Positions 1 through 5,479 of a stretch of 9,630 nt of DNA are shown here, in pieces. The position numbers and the translations under genes are program-made. The notes under the pieces are model-generated. The model ran no database searches. It was not told the origin of the DNA and saw nothing but the letters and a program-made list of their open reading frames with translations. The DNA lies in NCBI GenBank assembly GCA_005889515.1, contig VBHE01000048.1, positions 1 through 9,630 on the forward strand. Direction: 5' to 3'. The stretch comes from Chloroflexota bacterium (GTDB lineage Bacteria > Chloroflexota > Dormibacteria > Aeolococcales > Aeolococcaceae). Each line of letters opens with the position of its first letter. The first letter of the stretch is position 1.

Positions 1-2
1 GC

Positions 3-206
3 TTCAAGGTCGAGTTCCTGCGCCTCGAGGGGGCGCAGCCGGGGATCGCCGCCTGCCGCACCACCGCGCGGCTCATGGAGGATCCCGACGCGATGCGGCC
101 GCATCAGCTGCGGCGGGTCACCACCCACATCGCGGTCTGCGCCCGTTGCCGGCTGCGCTACGGCGCCGCCATCGAACCGCACATCCCCGAGCGACTGGCC
201 AGCTGA
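3..206 (+). CDS. C-terminal end of a zinc-finger (anti-sigma-like) protein, 5' truncated by the window
   Basis: The open frame runs in from the left edge and ends at TGA 204-206, giving the last 67 residues. What can be seen is a Cys at about residue 18, then 23 residues, then H-x3-C-x2-C (residues HIAVCARC). This resembles the Cys/His spacing of the zf-HC2/ZAS zinc-binding fold found in anti-sigma factors (established family pattern). Here the motif lies near the C-terminus, and no membrane segment follows it, whereas in classical anti-sigma factors it is N-terminal and often precedes a transmembrane helix. The protein may therefore be a cytoplasmic zinc-binding regulator or an unrelated metal-site protein. 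The frame is supported by the conserved spacing and by a strong hairpin just after the stop. The start and the rest of the protein lie outside the window. Confidence 0.6.
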   Translation, partial: FKVEFLRLEGAQPGIAACRTTARLMEDPDAMRPHQLRRVTTHIAVCARCRLRYGAAIEPHIPERLAS

Positions 207-222
207 CGGGTCATCGCTCGCC

Positions 223-266
223 GCGCCGCGCGCGCGCCCCGCACGATCGGGGTGCGCGTGCGGCGC
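223..266 (+). terminator. 19-bp GC hairpin between convergent genes, probable terminator
   Basis: Bases 223-241 pair with 248-266 around a 6-nt loop (CACGAT). There are 17 Watson-Crick pairs plus two G-U pairs (230/259 and 236/253) when read as plus-strand RNA. On the minus-strand RNA the two wobbles become C-A mismatches, so the hairpin is more stable for the plus-strand gene ending at 206. No T-tract follows, so this would be the U-less hairpin type seen in GC-rich bacteria. It sits 16 bp past the TGA of the upstream gene and 13 bp before the stop of the facing DUF2934 gene. Confidence 0.55.
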
Positions 267-279
267 ACCTTGCGCGCCG

Positions 280-477
280 CTACTTCGCGCCGTTCCTCCG
301 CTGATTGTTGCCGTCGGTCTGGAGGACGCCGTCGGGGAGCAACCGCACCGTCCCGTCCCGAGCGAGCTCGAGAACGGCGCGGATCCAGTGCTCGACGTCC
401 CGGCCGGTGGGGCGTCCCTCCTCCTCCCAGATCTGATACGCGCGGCTGCGGATCCGCTCCTCCAGCGCGGGGTCCAT
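280..477 (-). CDS. DUF2934-family small protein
   Basis: This is a 65-residue acidic/basic helical protein starting MDPALEERIRSRAYQIWEEE. The segment E-R-I-R-x-R-A-Y-x-I/L-W-E-E-E-G-R-P-x-G-R-D-x-E-H-W is the core of the DUF2934 family, short bacterial proteins of unknown function. I chose the ATG at 475-477 because it is preceded by a GAGGG ribosome-binding site about 6 nt upstream and because the family domain begins right there. An upstream in-frame TTG at 550-552 would add 25 residues with no family similarity. The C-terminal 25 residues are polar and look disordered. A CATACT hexamer on the minus strand at 527-532 could be its -10 element, but no convincing -35 is visible. It lies 93 bp downstream of the PEP-mutase-like gene on the same strand, so it may also be read from there. 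Confidence 0.75.
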   Translation of the reverse strand: MDPALEERIRSRAYQIWEEEGRPTGRDVEHWIRAVLELARDGTVRLLPDGVLQTDGNNQRRNGAK

Positions 478-570
478 CGGTTCCCTCAACCCTGCTCGCT
501 CCTGATCCGGGCCACCCACGTCCGAGAGTATGCGTCGAGGGTACCGCCGCAAGCCCGCCGCGGAGGGCGA

Positions 571-1407
571 TCAGGTGGCGAAGAGTCGCTGCACCTCGGG
601 GTATGTCAGCGCGCCCGCGAGCGCGTCGTAGGTGCCACTTTCGAGCACCTCGTGGGCGACCCGTGAGAGCAGGGTGATCGCCGCGCGCGCCGGCCACGAG
701 CCCACGCTGATGCGCGCCACCCCGAGCCCGGCGAGCTCGGCGACCGGCGGGCTGCCGGGGGCGGCGAGGACGTTGACCGGTCCACGGATCCCGGCGACGA
801 GCGCGGCGATGGTTGGCGCGTCGGTGACCGCGGGGACGAAGGCGCAGTCGGCGCCGGCGGCGAGGTACGCGTTGGCGCGCTCGATCGCGGTCGCGAGCCG
901 CGCTTCGGCGGCGCCGATCCGGGCGAGGTACACGTCGCAGCGCGCGTTGACGACCAGGTGCACGCCCTCGTGCTCGGCACCCTCCCGGGCGGCGCGGATG
1001 CGGGCGAGCTGATCGTCGAGGTCGACGAGCGCGTCGTGGGCGCCGGTGGGGTCGACGTCCTCGAGGTTGACGCCCACCGCGCCCGCGGCGAGCACCATCC
1101 CGATCGTCTCGGCGACGTCGGCGGGGGTGGCGCCGTAGCCCGCCTCGACGTCGGCGGTCACCGGCAGGGCCACCGCGGCGGCCACCGAGCTCACGACCGC
1201 GAGCATCTCGGCCCGCGAGAGGCGCTCGCCGTCGGGACGGCCGAGGGCGAAGGCGACCCCGGCGCTGCCGGTCGCGACCGCGGGGGCTCCTGCGGCCTCG
1301 ACCACCCGGGCCGAGCCCGCGTCCCAGGCGTTGACGAGGACGAGCGGCCGTCCCGGGCGGTGGAGCTCGAGGAGGGTGGTCGCGCGGGCGACGAGGTCGG
1401 CGGTCAT
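571..1407 (-). CDS. Isocitrate lyase / phosphoenolpyruvate mutase superfamily protein
   Basis: A 278-residue alpha/beta-barrel enzyme. Recognisable motifs are NAWDAGSAR at 26-34, the TADVEAGYG segment at 84-92 with the Asp/Glu pair that binds Mg2+ in this superfamily, GVNLEDV at 112-118 (the second acidic metal ligand), and NARCDVYL at 154-161, where a Cys replaces the usual Thr. The length fits the short, uncharacterised ICL/PEPM branch. The K-K-C-G-H motif of true isocitrate lyases is absent, so that reaction is unlikely. Family knowledge suggests C-C or C-P bond chemistry on a 2-oxo/carboxylate substrate (oxaloacetate hydrolase, methylisocitrate lyase-like or similar); the substrate cannot be read from the sequence. 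The start is ATG 1405-1407 with GGAGG seven nt upstream. It diverges from the small exported-protein gene at 1455, with only 47 bp between the two starts. Confidence 0.88.
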   Translation of the reverse strand: MTADLVARATTLLELHRPGRPLVLVNAWDAGSARVVEAAGAPAVATGSAGVAFALGRPDGERLSRAEMLAVVSSVAAAVALPVTADVEAGYGATPADVAETIGMVLAAGAVGVNLEDVDPTGAHDALVDLDDQLARIRAAREGAEHEGVHLVVNARCDVYLARIGAAEARLATAIERANAYLAAGADCAFVPAVTDAPTIAALVAGIRGPVNVLAAPGSPPVAELAGLGVARISVGSWPARAAITLLSRVAHEVLESGTYDALAGALTYPEVQRLFAT

Positions 1408-1454
1408 CAGGGGTCCTCCGTGTGCCCATCCTGCATCATGAGGCCGTGCCCAAC

Positions 1455-1775
1455 ATGCCCTTTCGCGCTCCCAGCCCGCTGACCCGCCGCCGCCGGGTGC
1501 TCCTCGCCGCCGCGGGTGGGGTGACCGTCGTGGGGCTGGCGGGCGCGCTCGCGTGGGCGCAGACTCATCCGGGCGATTACGGTCCCTCCGGGAACGGCTG
1601 CGTCAACGTCCTCGAGCCGAGCACCATGGGGGGCGGGGTGATCCACCGCTGTGGCGACGAGGCCCGGACCTGGTGCCGCGCCGAGTACGCCGCCGACGAC
1701 CGCCTGGCCCGTCTGGTCCAGCCCGAGTGCCGCCTCGCGGGCATCACCCCGGAGCCGACCGCCACGGGGAGGTAG
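1455..1775 (+). CDS. Small exported or membrane-anchored four-cysteine protein
   Basis: A 106-residue protein of unknown function. The N-terminus (S-P-L-T-R-R-R-R then a hydrophobic stretch at about 15-36) looks like a signal peptide or signal anchor with a twin-arginine-like charge cluster. The mature part holds four cysteines at 49, 66, 74 and 92, in a G-C-V-N-V...H-R-C-G...W-C-R...E-C-R pattern. This suggests two disulfides in a small extracytoplasmic domain, which is an inference. The ATG at 1455 is chosen because it begins right before the export signal and has a GAGG about 11 nt upstream. A GTG at 1422 would add 11 residues and lacks a ribosome-binding site. The next gene begins 10 bp after its stop, so the two are probably cotranscribed. 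Confidence 0.65.
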   Translation: MPFRAPSPLTRRRRVLLAAAGGVTVVGLAGALAWAQTHPGDYGPSGNGCVNVLEPSTMGGGVIHRCGDEARTWCRAEYAADDRLARLVQPECRLAGITPEPTATGR

Positions 1776-1785
1776 CAGCACAGGC

Positions 1786-2028
1786 ATGGACGCGGTCATC
1801 TTCGCCCTGATCCCGACGATCCTGTTCGCCGTGGCCGGGGTCGTGGTCATCGAGCACCTCCGGATCAAGGAGGGCGAGCATCGCTACCACCAGCACAAGG
1901 AGTACCGGCCCGAGGACAGGTCGGGCAACGGCAACGGCGCCGCGGGCAACGGGCACGGCGGCCCCCCGGGGCGCCGCCGCCGCCGTTCGGGCAATGGCAC
2001 CCCGCCCAAGCCTCCGGCCGCCGGCTGA
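1786..2028 (+). CDS. Small single-pass membrane protein with Gly/Asn/Arg-rich tail
   Basis: An 80-residue protein. Residues 2-25 form one transmembrane helix (A-V-I-F-A-L-I-P-T-I-L-F-A-V-A-G-V-V-V-I). This is followed by a charged His/Lys/Arg/Glu stretch (KEGEHRYHQHKEYRPEDR) and a low-complexity tail rich in Gly, Asn, Arg and Pro that ends in a five-Arg run and K-P-P. The topology is probably N-out with a cytoplasmic basic tail (positive-inside rule). The ATG at 1786 lies 13 nt after GGGAGG, a rather long spacing, so start assignment is moderate. The 10-bp gap from the preceding four-Cys protein argues for a common transcript and perhaps a shared envelope role. No family was recognised. Confidence 0.6.
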   Translation: MDAVIFALIPTILFAVAGVVVIEHLRIKEGEHRYHQHKEYRPEDRSGNGNGAAGNGHGGPPGRRRRRSGNGTPPKPPAAG

Positions 2029-2035
2029 CCGGCGC

Positions 2036-2055
2036 CCCGAGCCGATATGCTCGGG
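2036..2055 (+). promoter_or_regulatory. 7-bp perfect hairpin with TATGCT element between two plus-strand genes
   Basis: CCCGAGC (2036-2042) and GCTCGGG (2049-2055) flank the loop CGATAT. It starts 7 bp after the stop of the small membrane protein gene, so it could be a weak terminator for that pair. The loop and right arm contain TATGCT (2046-2051), a plausible -10 for the next gene, though no good -35 sits at 17 +/- 1 bp upstream. The two readings are not exclusive, and I cannot choose between them. Confidence 0.3.
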
Positions 2056-2067
2056 CCGCCCCGGCTC

Positions 2068-2094
2068 GAGGAGGAGGAGGAGGAGGAGGAGGAG
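2068..2094 (+). repeat. (GAG)9 trinucleotide repeat in the ribosome-binding region
   Basis: Nine uninterrupted GAG units are followed by GAAGGACG and the ATG of the surface-protein gene at 2103. The tract makes a 33-nt purine-only run (2068-2100). Every repeat unit contains a Shine-Dalgarno-like GGAG/GAGG, so the ribosome has an array of overlapping sites; the best placed is GGAGGA at 2091-2096, six nt before ATG. (GGA)n runs are known to form G-quadruplex/heptad structures and are prone to slippage. Confidence 0.9.
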
Positions 2095-2102
2095 GAAGGA
2101 CG

Positions 2103-2954
2103 ATGAGCGGATCGGTGAAGCTGCCGGCGCTGGTGGGCGCGCTCCTCGCGGTCGGCGGGACCGCCGTCGTCACCTCCACCCAGGCGAGCTCGGCGGGCGG
2201 CGGCTGCGCGATCCCGGCGGCCGCGCTCCAGGCGACCACCGCGCACAACCTCGTCGCCCTGGACGTCGGGCCGATGGAGACGATGTACTCGCAGTCGGAG
2301 GCGGCGTCGAAGCACCCGACCAGCGGCGAGATCATGCTCGGCGGGGCGATGTCGAACCCCGGCGGCCCGCCCGCGTCCGTCCGGCACCTCGAGGTGCACA
2401 TCTGCTCGAAGGACGGAGGCCAGGTGGTGCAGAACGCCTCGCCGGCGATCACGCTCACCGACACCACCGCGAACGGCGCTCCTCAGACCGTCCCGGTCGC
2501 GGTCATGCAGGGCGTGGGCCAGGGCGCCGCCGACCTCCACTACGGGAACAACGTGACCCTGCCCGCGGGTCACGCCTACCTGGTCGTCGTCGCGGTGGGC
2601 GCCGATCGGGCGGGCTTCAGCTTCAGCCTGGGCGACCAGGGCATCGTCTGGGGAGCGCCGACCAACGTCGCCGCGGCGGCCCCGGCCCCGGCCCCGCCCG
2701 CGACCGCCGCCACCCCCGCGCCCACGGGAATGGGGTCGATGAGCCCGGGCGCTATGGGCGGGATGGGCGCCACCGGCTCCTCGGCGCCGCCGGCGGCGAC
2801 CGCCCCGGCCCCCGCCGCGCCCCCGGGGACGGGCGCGCCGACCCCGCACACCGGGGTGCTCTCCGATTCGGCCGGTGTCGGTGGTGGCCTGGGCGCCGCG
2901 CTCGCCGGCGTCGTGCTCTGCGTCCGGGCCCGGCGCCGGCGCCCCCCTCGCTAG
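2103..2954 (+). CDS. Wall-anchored surface protein with P19/Tp34-like candidate metal-binding domain
   Basis: A 283-residue secreted protein. Residues 1-30 are a signal peptide. Residues ~48-177 form a beta-rich domain with H-L-E-V-H (95-99), M135 and H-Y-G-N-N (146-150) followed by V-x-L-P-A-G. This order resembles the P19/Tp34 Fe2+-transport-associated family (H-x-E-x-D-I-H ... M ... H-Y-G-x-N), in which these His and Met residues bind copper; homology is likely but remote. A Pro/Ala-rich linker (188-246) contains a Met-rich patch with five Met in residues 210-221. The C-terminus is a sorting signal: T-P-H-T-G, a hydrophobic segment at about 256-274, and an Arg-rich tail. A sortase is encoded convergently 2 bp downstream. 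Translation starts just after the GAG repeat, with a good Shine-Dalgarno site. Proposed role: cell-surface iron or copper binding. The alternative is a general adhesive beta-sandwich. Confidence 0.6.
   Translation: MSGSVKLPALVGALLAVGGTAVVTSTQASSAGGGCAIPAAALQATTAHNLVALDVGPMETMYSQSEAASKHPTSGEIMLGGAMSNPGGPPASVRHLEVHICSKDGGQVVQNASPAITLTDTTANGAPQTVPVAVMQGVGQGAADLHYGNNVTLPAGHAYLVVVAVGADRAGFSFSLGDQGIVWGAPTNVAAAAPAPAPPATAATPAPTGMGSMSPGAMGGMGATGSSAPPAATAPAPAAPPGTGAPTPHTGVLSDSAGVGGGLGAALAGVVLCVRARRRRPPR
2841..2855 (+). other. Encoded LPXTG-like sorting motif T-P-H-T-G
   Basis: Codons 247-251 of the surface protein read T-P-H-T-G. They are followed by a short polar spacer, a Gly/Ala/Val hydrophobic helix and R-A-R-R-R-R-P-P-R at the very end. 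This three-part layout is what sortases act on (cleavage between T and G, then transfer to the cell wall). The first residue is Thr rather than the usual Leu, so recognition by the neighbouring sortase is an inference. Confidence 0.6.
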
Positions 2955-2956
2955 CC

Positions 2957-3721
2957 TCAGGATCCCCGCGAGGCCGCAGGGTCGCTCAGCGTCGCCTGCC
3001 AGACGATCCGGTTGTCGTCGCGGAACCACGGGTCGCAGGTGATCAGCGTCAGCTCCGCGTCCGGGGTCGCGGCGAGCTGGTCGACCCGCTCGGGCGCCAG
3101 CACCGAGCGGCGGCGGACGGTGTAGCGCCAGAGCCGGCAGCCCCGGTCCTGCACCTCCACGGTGTCGCCGACGGCGAGCAGGTCGATGTGCTCGAAGCCG
3201 GGCTCGCGGTGGAAGGCGATGATGTCGTTGCCGGTGGCGCCGGGTGCGGCGGAGCCGCGGAAGTGGACCATCGAACGCTGGAGCAGCAGGTCCCAGCCGC
3301 CGTCCCCGGCGACGGCCGAGTAGCCGTACCGGGCGAGGCTGGGGAAGGTCACCAGGGCGTAGGCGTCCGCCGCCGACGCGCCCCCGCAGGCGCCGGTCCG
3401 CGGCACCGCCGGCGCCGCCGCGGCGGCCGGGGGTGCGCTCCCGGCGACGGCCCGCGACCCGCTTTGCCGCCACTGCGCGAGCGCGGACTGGTCGGCGTGG
3501 CCGCGCTCGAGCATCGCGATCAGCGGACGTCCGGCGAAGGCGAGGCCGCCGGCGATGAGGAGGACGCCGAGGGCGCTCATCACCGCGCTCGCCGATGGCC
3601 GCCACCGCCACCGCCGCGGGTTCGGTGGTGCGGTGCCGAGCTCGAGAGCCAGGGTGTTCAGCTCCGAGCAGACGCTCGCGAGCTCGCTCCGGGCCGCCTC
3701 ACGTTGTGCGCTCGCGGTCAC
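2957..3721 (-). CDS. Class E-like sortase (cysteine transpeptidase)
   Basis: A 254-residue membrane protein. The N-terminus (1-44) is cytoplasmic and Arg/Trp-rich, a transmembrane helix spans about 45-64, an Ala/Pro-rich linker follows, and the catalytic beta-barrel covers about 118-247. The active-site triad is visible: His171 in N-D-I-I-A-F-H-R-E, Cys229 in L-T-L-I-T-C-D-P, and Arg238 in D-D-N-R-I-V. The H-R-E-P-G-F-E-H-I-D-L-L-x-V-G-D run is typical of the family. Sortases cut C-terminal sorting signals and attach the protein to the cell wall or pilin. The convergent neighbour 2 bp away ends in T-P-H-T-G plus helix plus basic tail and is the obvious candidate substrate. The start is GTG 3719-3721 with no clear ribosome-binding site, so the true start could lie a few codons inside. 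Confidence 0.87.
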   Translation of the reverse strand: MTASAQREAARSELASVCSELNTLALELGTAPPNPRRWRWRPSASAVMSALGVLLIAGGLAFAGRPLIAMLERGHADQSALAQWRQSGSRAVAGSAPPAAAAAPAVPRTGACGGASAADAYALVTFPSLARYGYSAVAGDGGWDLLLQRSMVHFRGSAAPGATGNDIIAFHREPGFEHIDLLAVGDTVEVQDRGCRLWRYTVRRRSVLAPERVDQLAATPDAELTLITCDPWFRDDNRIVWQATLSDPAASRGS

Positions 3722-3824
3722 GCCGGCAATCGTATTCGCCGTGACTCATGCGCTGCGGGGCGATGGTACGCTCTCGCCTGCCGCGGCGGAGGATGGACGG
3801 GGGCAGGACGAGGTGAGCGCGTCG

Positions 3825-4097
3825 ATGCTGACCCGCGCTCGCTGGGCCGCCGTCGTCGCGCTCGCCGCGGGCTCGGTCGCCTGGCTGCTCGCGCCGGCGC
3901 TGGTGCGCCACACCATCGGCGGCGAGTGCACGGGGTTCTGGAAGCTCGCCGGCGCCCAGATCGACACCAACGGCAACCTGGTGATCGACCCGGGGTCGTG
4001 CCCGCTCACCGGTGCCGAGACCATGGCGGTCTGGATCACCGCCCTCGCGGTGGCGCTCATCGCGGGCGTCGCGACGCTTCGACTGGCCCGGACCTAG
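3825..4097 (+). CDS. Two-helix membrane protein with a cysteine pair in the outer loop
   Basis: A 90-residue protein: helix 1 at about 6-26, a loop of about 40 residues with the motif G-G-E-C-T-G-F-W and then D-P-G-S-C-P-L, and helix 2 at about 66-87 ending in L-R-L-A-R-T. The loop is probably extracellular, with its two Cys forming one disulfide (inference). The ATG at 3825 is chosen because GAGGTGA (3810-3816), a near-perfect Shine-Dalgarno sequence, ends 8 nt before it. An in-frame GTG at 3813 lies inside that site. It diverges from the sortase gene with 103 bp between starts; a TACGCT at 3767-3772 may be a -10 element but lacks a good -35. No known family was recognised. Confidence 0.65.
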   Translation: MLTRARWAAVVALAAGSVAWLLAPALVRHTIGGECTGFWKLAGAQIDTNGNLVIDPGSCPLTGAETMAVWITALAVALIAGVATLRLART

Positions 4098-4098
4098 C

Positions 4099-4117
4099 GC
4101 TCGTCCCCGGGCCGAGC
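4099..4117. terminator. Short hairpin between convergent genes
   Basis: GCTCG (4099-4103) pairs with CGAGC (4113-4117), with two further C-G pairs inside after one mismatch. It sits in the 26-bp gap between the stop of the two-helix membrane protein and the stop of the SDR gene, where a bidirectional terminator would be expected. It is short and has no T-tract on either strand. Confidence 0.3.
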
Positions 4118-4123
4118 ACCGGC

Positions 4124-4897
4124 CTACAGGATCGAGCGGGTGCATCCGCCGTCCACGTCGTAGGCGACGCCGGCGATGAAGGTCGCCCGGCTCGACGCCA
4201 GGAACACCACGAGGCCCGACACCTCGTCCGGGGTCGCGAAGCGCCCGACCGGGAGGAACTGGGTTGCGAGCCGGTGGAACACCTCCTCGCGCGTCGCCCC
4301 CATCGCGGGGATCATCCCGTCCGCGAGCCGGTCCCACAGCGGGGTGTGGATCAGCGCCGGGCACACCGAGTTGACCAGGATGTTGTCCGCGGCGAGCTCG
4401 CCCGCCATGGTCTTGGAGAAGGTGAGCAGCGCGGCCTTGGCCGCCTCGTAGTCGACAAGCCCGCCGATCGGCGAGTGCGCCCCCACCGTCGAGATGTTGA
4501 CGATGCGCCCTCCACCCTGGCGACGCATGTGCGGGACCACCGCGCGGGTGAACCGCACCGCGCTGTACAGGTTGATGTCGAGGCACGACGCCCACTGCTC
4601 GTCGCTGGTCTCGAGCATTCGCCCGGACCAGGCCTCCCCGGCGTTGTTGACCAGAACGTCGATGCGGCGGAAGCGCTCGACGGTGGCGTCGACGACGTCG
4701 GTGACCCCCTCCGCGGTGGCGACGTCCGCGGGGATGCCGACCGCCTCGACGCCGTGGCCGCGGAGCGCCGCCACCGCCTCGTCGAGCGCATCCCTGCCGC
4801 GCGCGCAGATCGCCACGTCGGCGCCTGCGACCGCCCTGCCGATGCCCCGGCTCGCCGCCGTGACCAGCGCCACCTTCCCGCCGAGTCCAAGATCCAT
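4124..4897 (-). CDS. SDR-family NAD(P)-dependent oxidoreductase with shortened cofactor-binding helix
   Basis: A 257-residue classical short-chain dehydrogenase. Visible motifs are T-A-A-S-R-G-I-G (13-20, cofactor glycine loop with Ala in place of the first Gly), N-N-A-G (84-87), Asn109, Ser136, and Tyr150-x3-Lys154 (Y-E-A-A-K), so the catalytic tetrad is complete. The C-terminal part (GRFATPDEVSGLVVFLAS, then D-V-D-G-G) is typical of the FabG-like group. Just after the Gly loop the sequence goes directly from G-R-A-V-A to G-A-D-V-A-I, missing about six residues (usually x-x-L-A-x-E) of the helix that packs against the cofactor. The start is ATG 4895-4897 with AAGGAGG seven nt upstream. The substrate is unknown. 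It diverges from the Pro-rich membrane protein gene. Confidence 0.88.
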   Translation of the reverse strand: MDLGLGGKVALVTAASRGIGRAVAGADVAICARGRDALDEAVAALRGHGVEAVGIPADVATAEGVTDVVDATVERFRRIDVLVNNAGEAWSGRMLETSDEQWASCLDINLYSAVRFTRAVVPHMRRQGGGRIVNISTVGAHSPIGGLVDYEAAKAALLTFSKTMAGELAADNILVNSVCPALIHTPLWDRLADGMIPAMGATREEVFHRLATQFLPVGRFATPDEVSGLVVFLASSRATFIAGVAYDVDGGCTRSIL

Positions 4898-4948
4898 GAC
4901 GACGCCTCCTTCAGCGAACGACGGCACCCGACCCTACCCGAACGAGCG

Positions 4949-4977
4949 TGGACATGCCGCCCGGGGAGCGCTACGCT
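4949..4977 (+). promoter_or_regulatory. Sigma70-type promoter, TGGACA-N17-TACGCT
   Basis: The -35 TGGACA (4949-4954) matches TTGACA at five of six positions. The spacer is exactly 17 bp, and the -10 TACGCT (4972-4977) has the T-A-x-x-x-T form common in GC-rich bacteria. The expected transcript start near 4984 gives a leader of about 28 nt containing GGGAGGAGGGAAGGA before the ATG at 5012. A short inverted repeat, GAGCG-CTA-CGCTC (4966-4978), overlaps the -10 and could be an operator half-site pair, which is speculative. Confidence 0.6.
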
Positions 4978-5011
4978 CACCAGGGTCGAGGGATATGGGA
5001 GGAGGGAAGGA

Positions 5012-5479
5012 ATGGACCGAGACGGACGAGTCATCGTCGGCGTCGCTCTCGCCACGATCGTGGGAGTCCTTGCCGCCCTCGTGGTGTTGCTCGCGCAGTC
5101 GCCGCCCTTGCGTCCGACCGCCGCGAGCCAGCCGTCCGGGTGTGTGACAGGGTGCGCGAAGAGTCCCCCGACGGGGACGCCGCCCGTCGCGAGCGTCCCG
5201 GCCCCGGCGCCCGCCCCCGTCGTGGAGCAGCCGGCCCCTGCGGCCGTCGCCTCCGTTCCCCAGCCGGCGTCGGCGCCTTCCGAGCCTGCTCCGGTCAGCT
5301 CCGTCGTCAGTCCGAAAGTCGCCGCGCCACCACCCGCCCTGGCCGCGCCGCCTCCTGCGGCGCCCCCCGAGACGACGCCGCTCGACGAGGCGGTGACCCG
5401 GGCGGTCGGCGCCGTCACCGCTGCCGTTCAGCAGGTGCTGGCGATCGTGACTCCGCATAGCCGGCTGCTCTACCGATGA
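5012..5479 (+). CDS. Membrane-anchored Pro/Ala-rich protein ending inside a tRNA remnant
   Basis: A 155-residue protein. Residues 8-28 form a transmembrane signal anchor. Next come a C-V-T-G-C pair at about 44-48 and about 75 residues of Pro/Ala/Val/Ser repeats (A-P-A-P-A-P, A-P-P-P), likely an extended wall-spanning stalk. After that comes one predicted amphipathic helix (L-D-E-A-V-T-R-A-V-G-A-V-T-A-A-V-Q-Q-V-L). The final residues S-R-L-L-Y-R and the TGA at 5477-5479 are encoded by the antisense of a tRNA 5' half, so the present C-terminus is probably not the original one. The start is ATG 5012 after GGGAGGAGGGAAGGA, below a good promoter. The frame stays open far upstream, but that stretch is antisense to the SDR gene and is not coding. 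Function is unknown. Confidence 0.65.
   Translation: MDRDGRVIVGVALATIVGVLAALVVLLAQSPPLRPTAASQPSGCVTGCAKSPPTGTPPVASVPAPAPAPVVEQPAPAAVASVPQPASAPSEPAPVSSVVSPKVAAPPPALAAPPPAAPPETTPLDEAVTRAVGAVTAAVQQVLAIVTPHSRLLYR

Noticed and set aside
3392..3406. V-P-R-T-G in the linker of the sortase, resembling a sorting motif
   Set aside because: It is not followed by a hydrophobic segment and basic tail and sits before the catalytic domain; this is most likely chance in a Pro/Ala-rich linker.
1884..3611. Long minus-strand open frame across the surface-protein gene
   Set aside because: It is an Arg/Gly-rich shadow of the plus-strand gene and overlaps the sortase in another frame; it has no domain or start signal.
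3722..3824. Divergent promoters between the sortase and the two-helix protein
   Set aside because: TACGCT (plus) and TACGAT (minus) look like -10 elements, but neither has a recognisable -35 at a proper distance.
1994..5011. Very long open plus-strand frame upstream of the Pro-rich protein
   Set aside because: It overlaps the surface-protein gene in another frame and lies antisense to the sortase and SDR genes. Its Arg/Gly/Pro-rich translation is a product of high GC content; only the part from 5012 has a promoter, ribosome-binding site and sensible protein.
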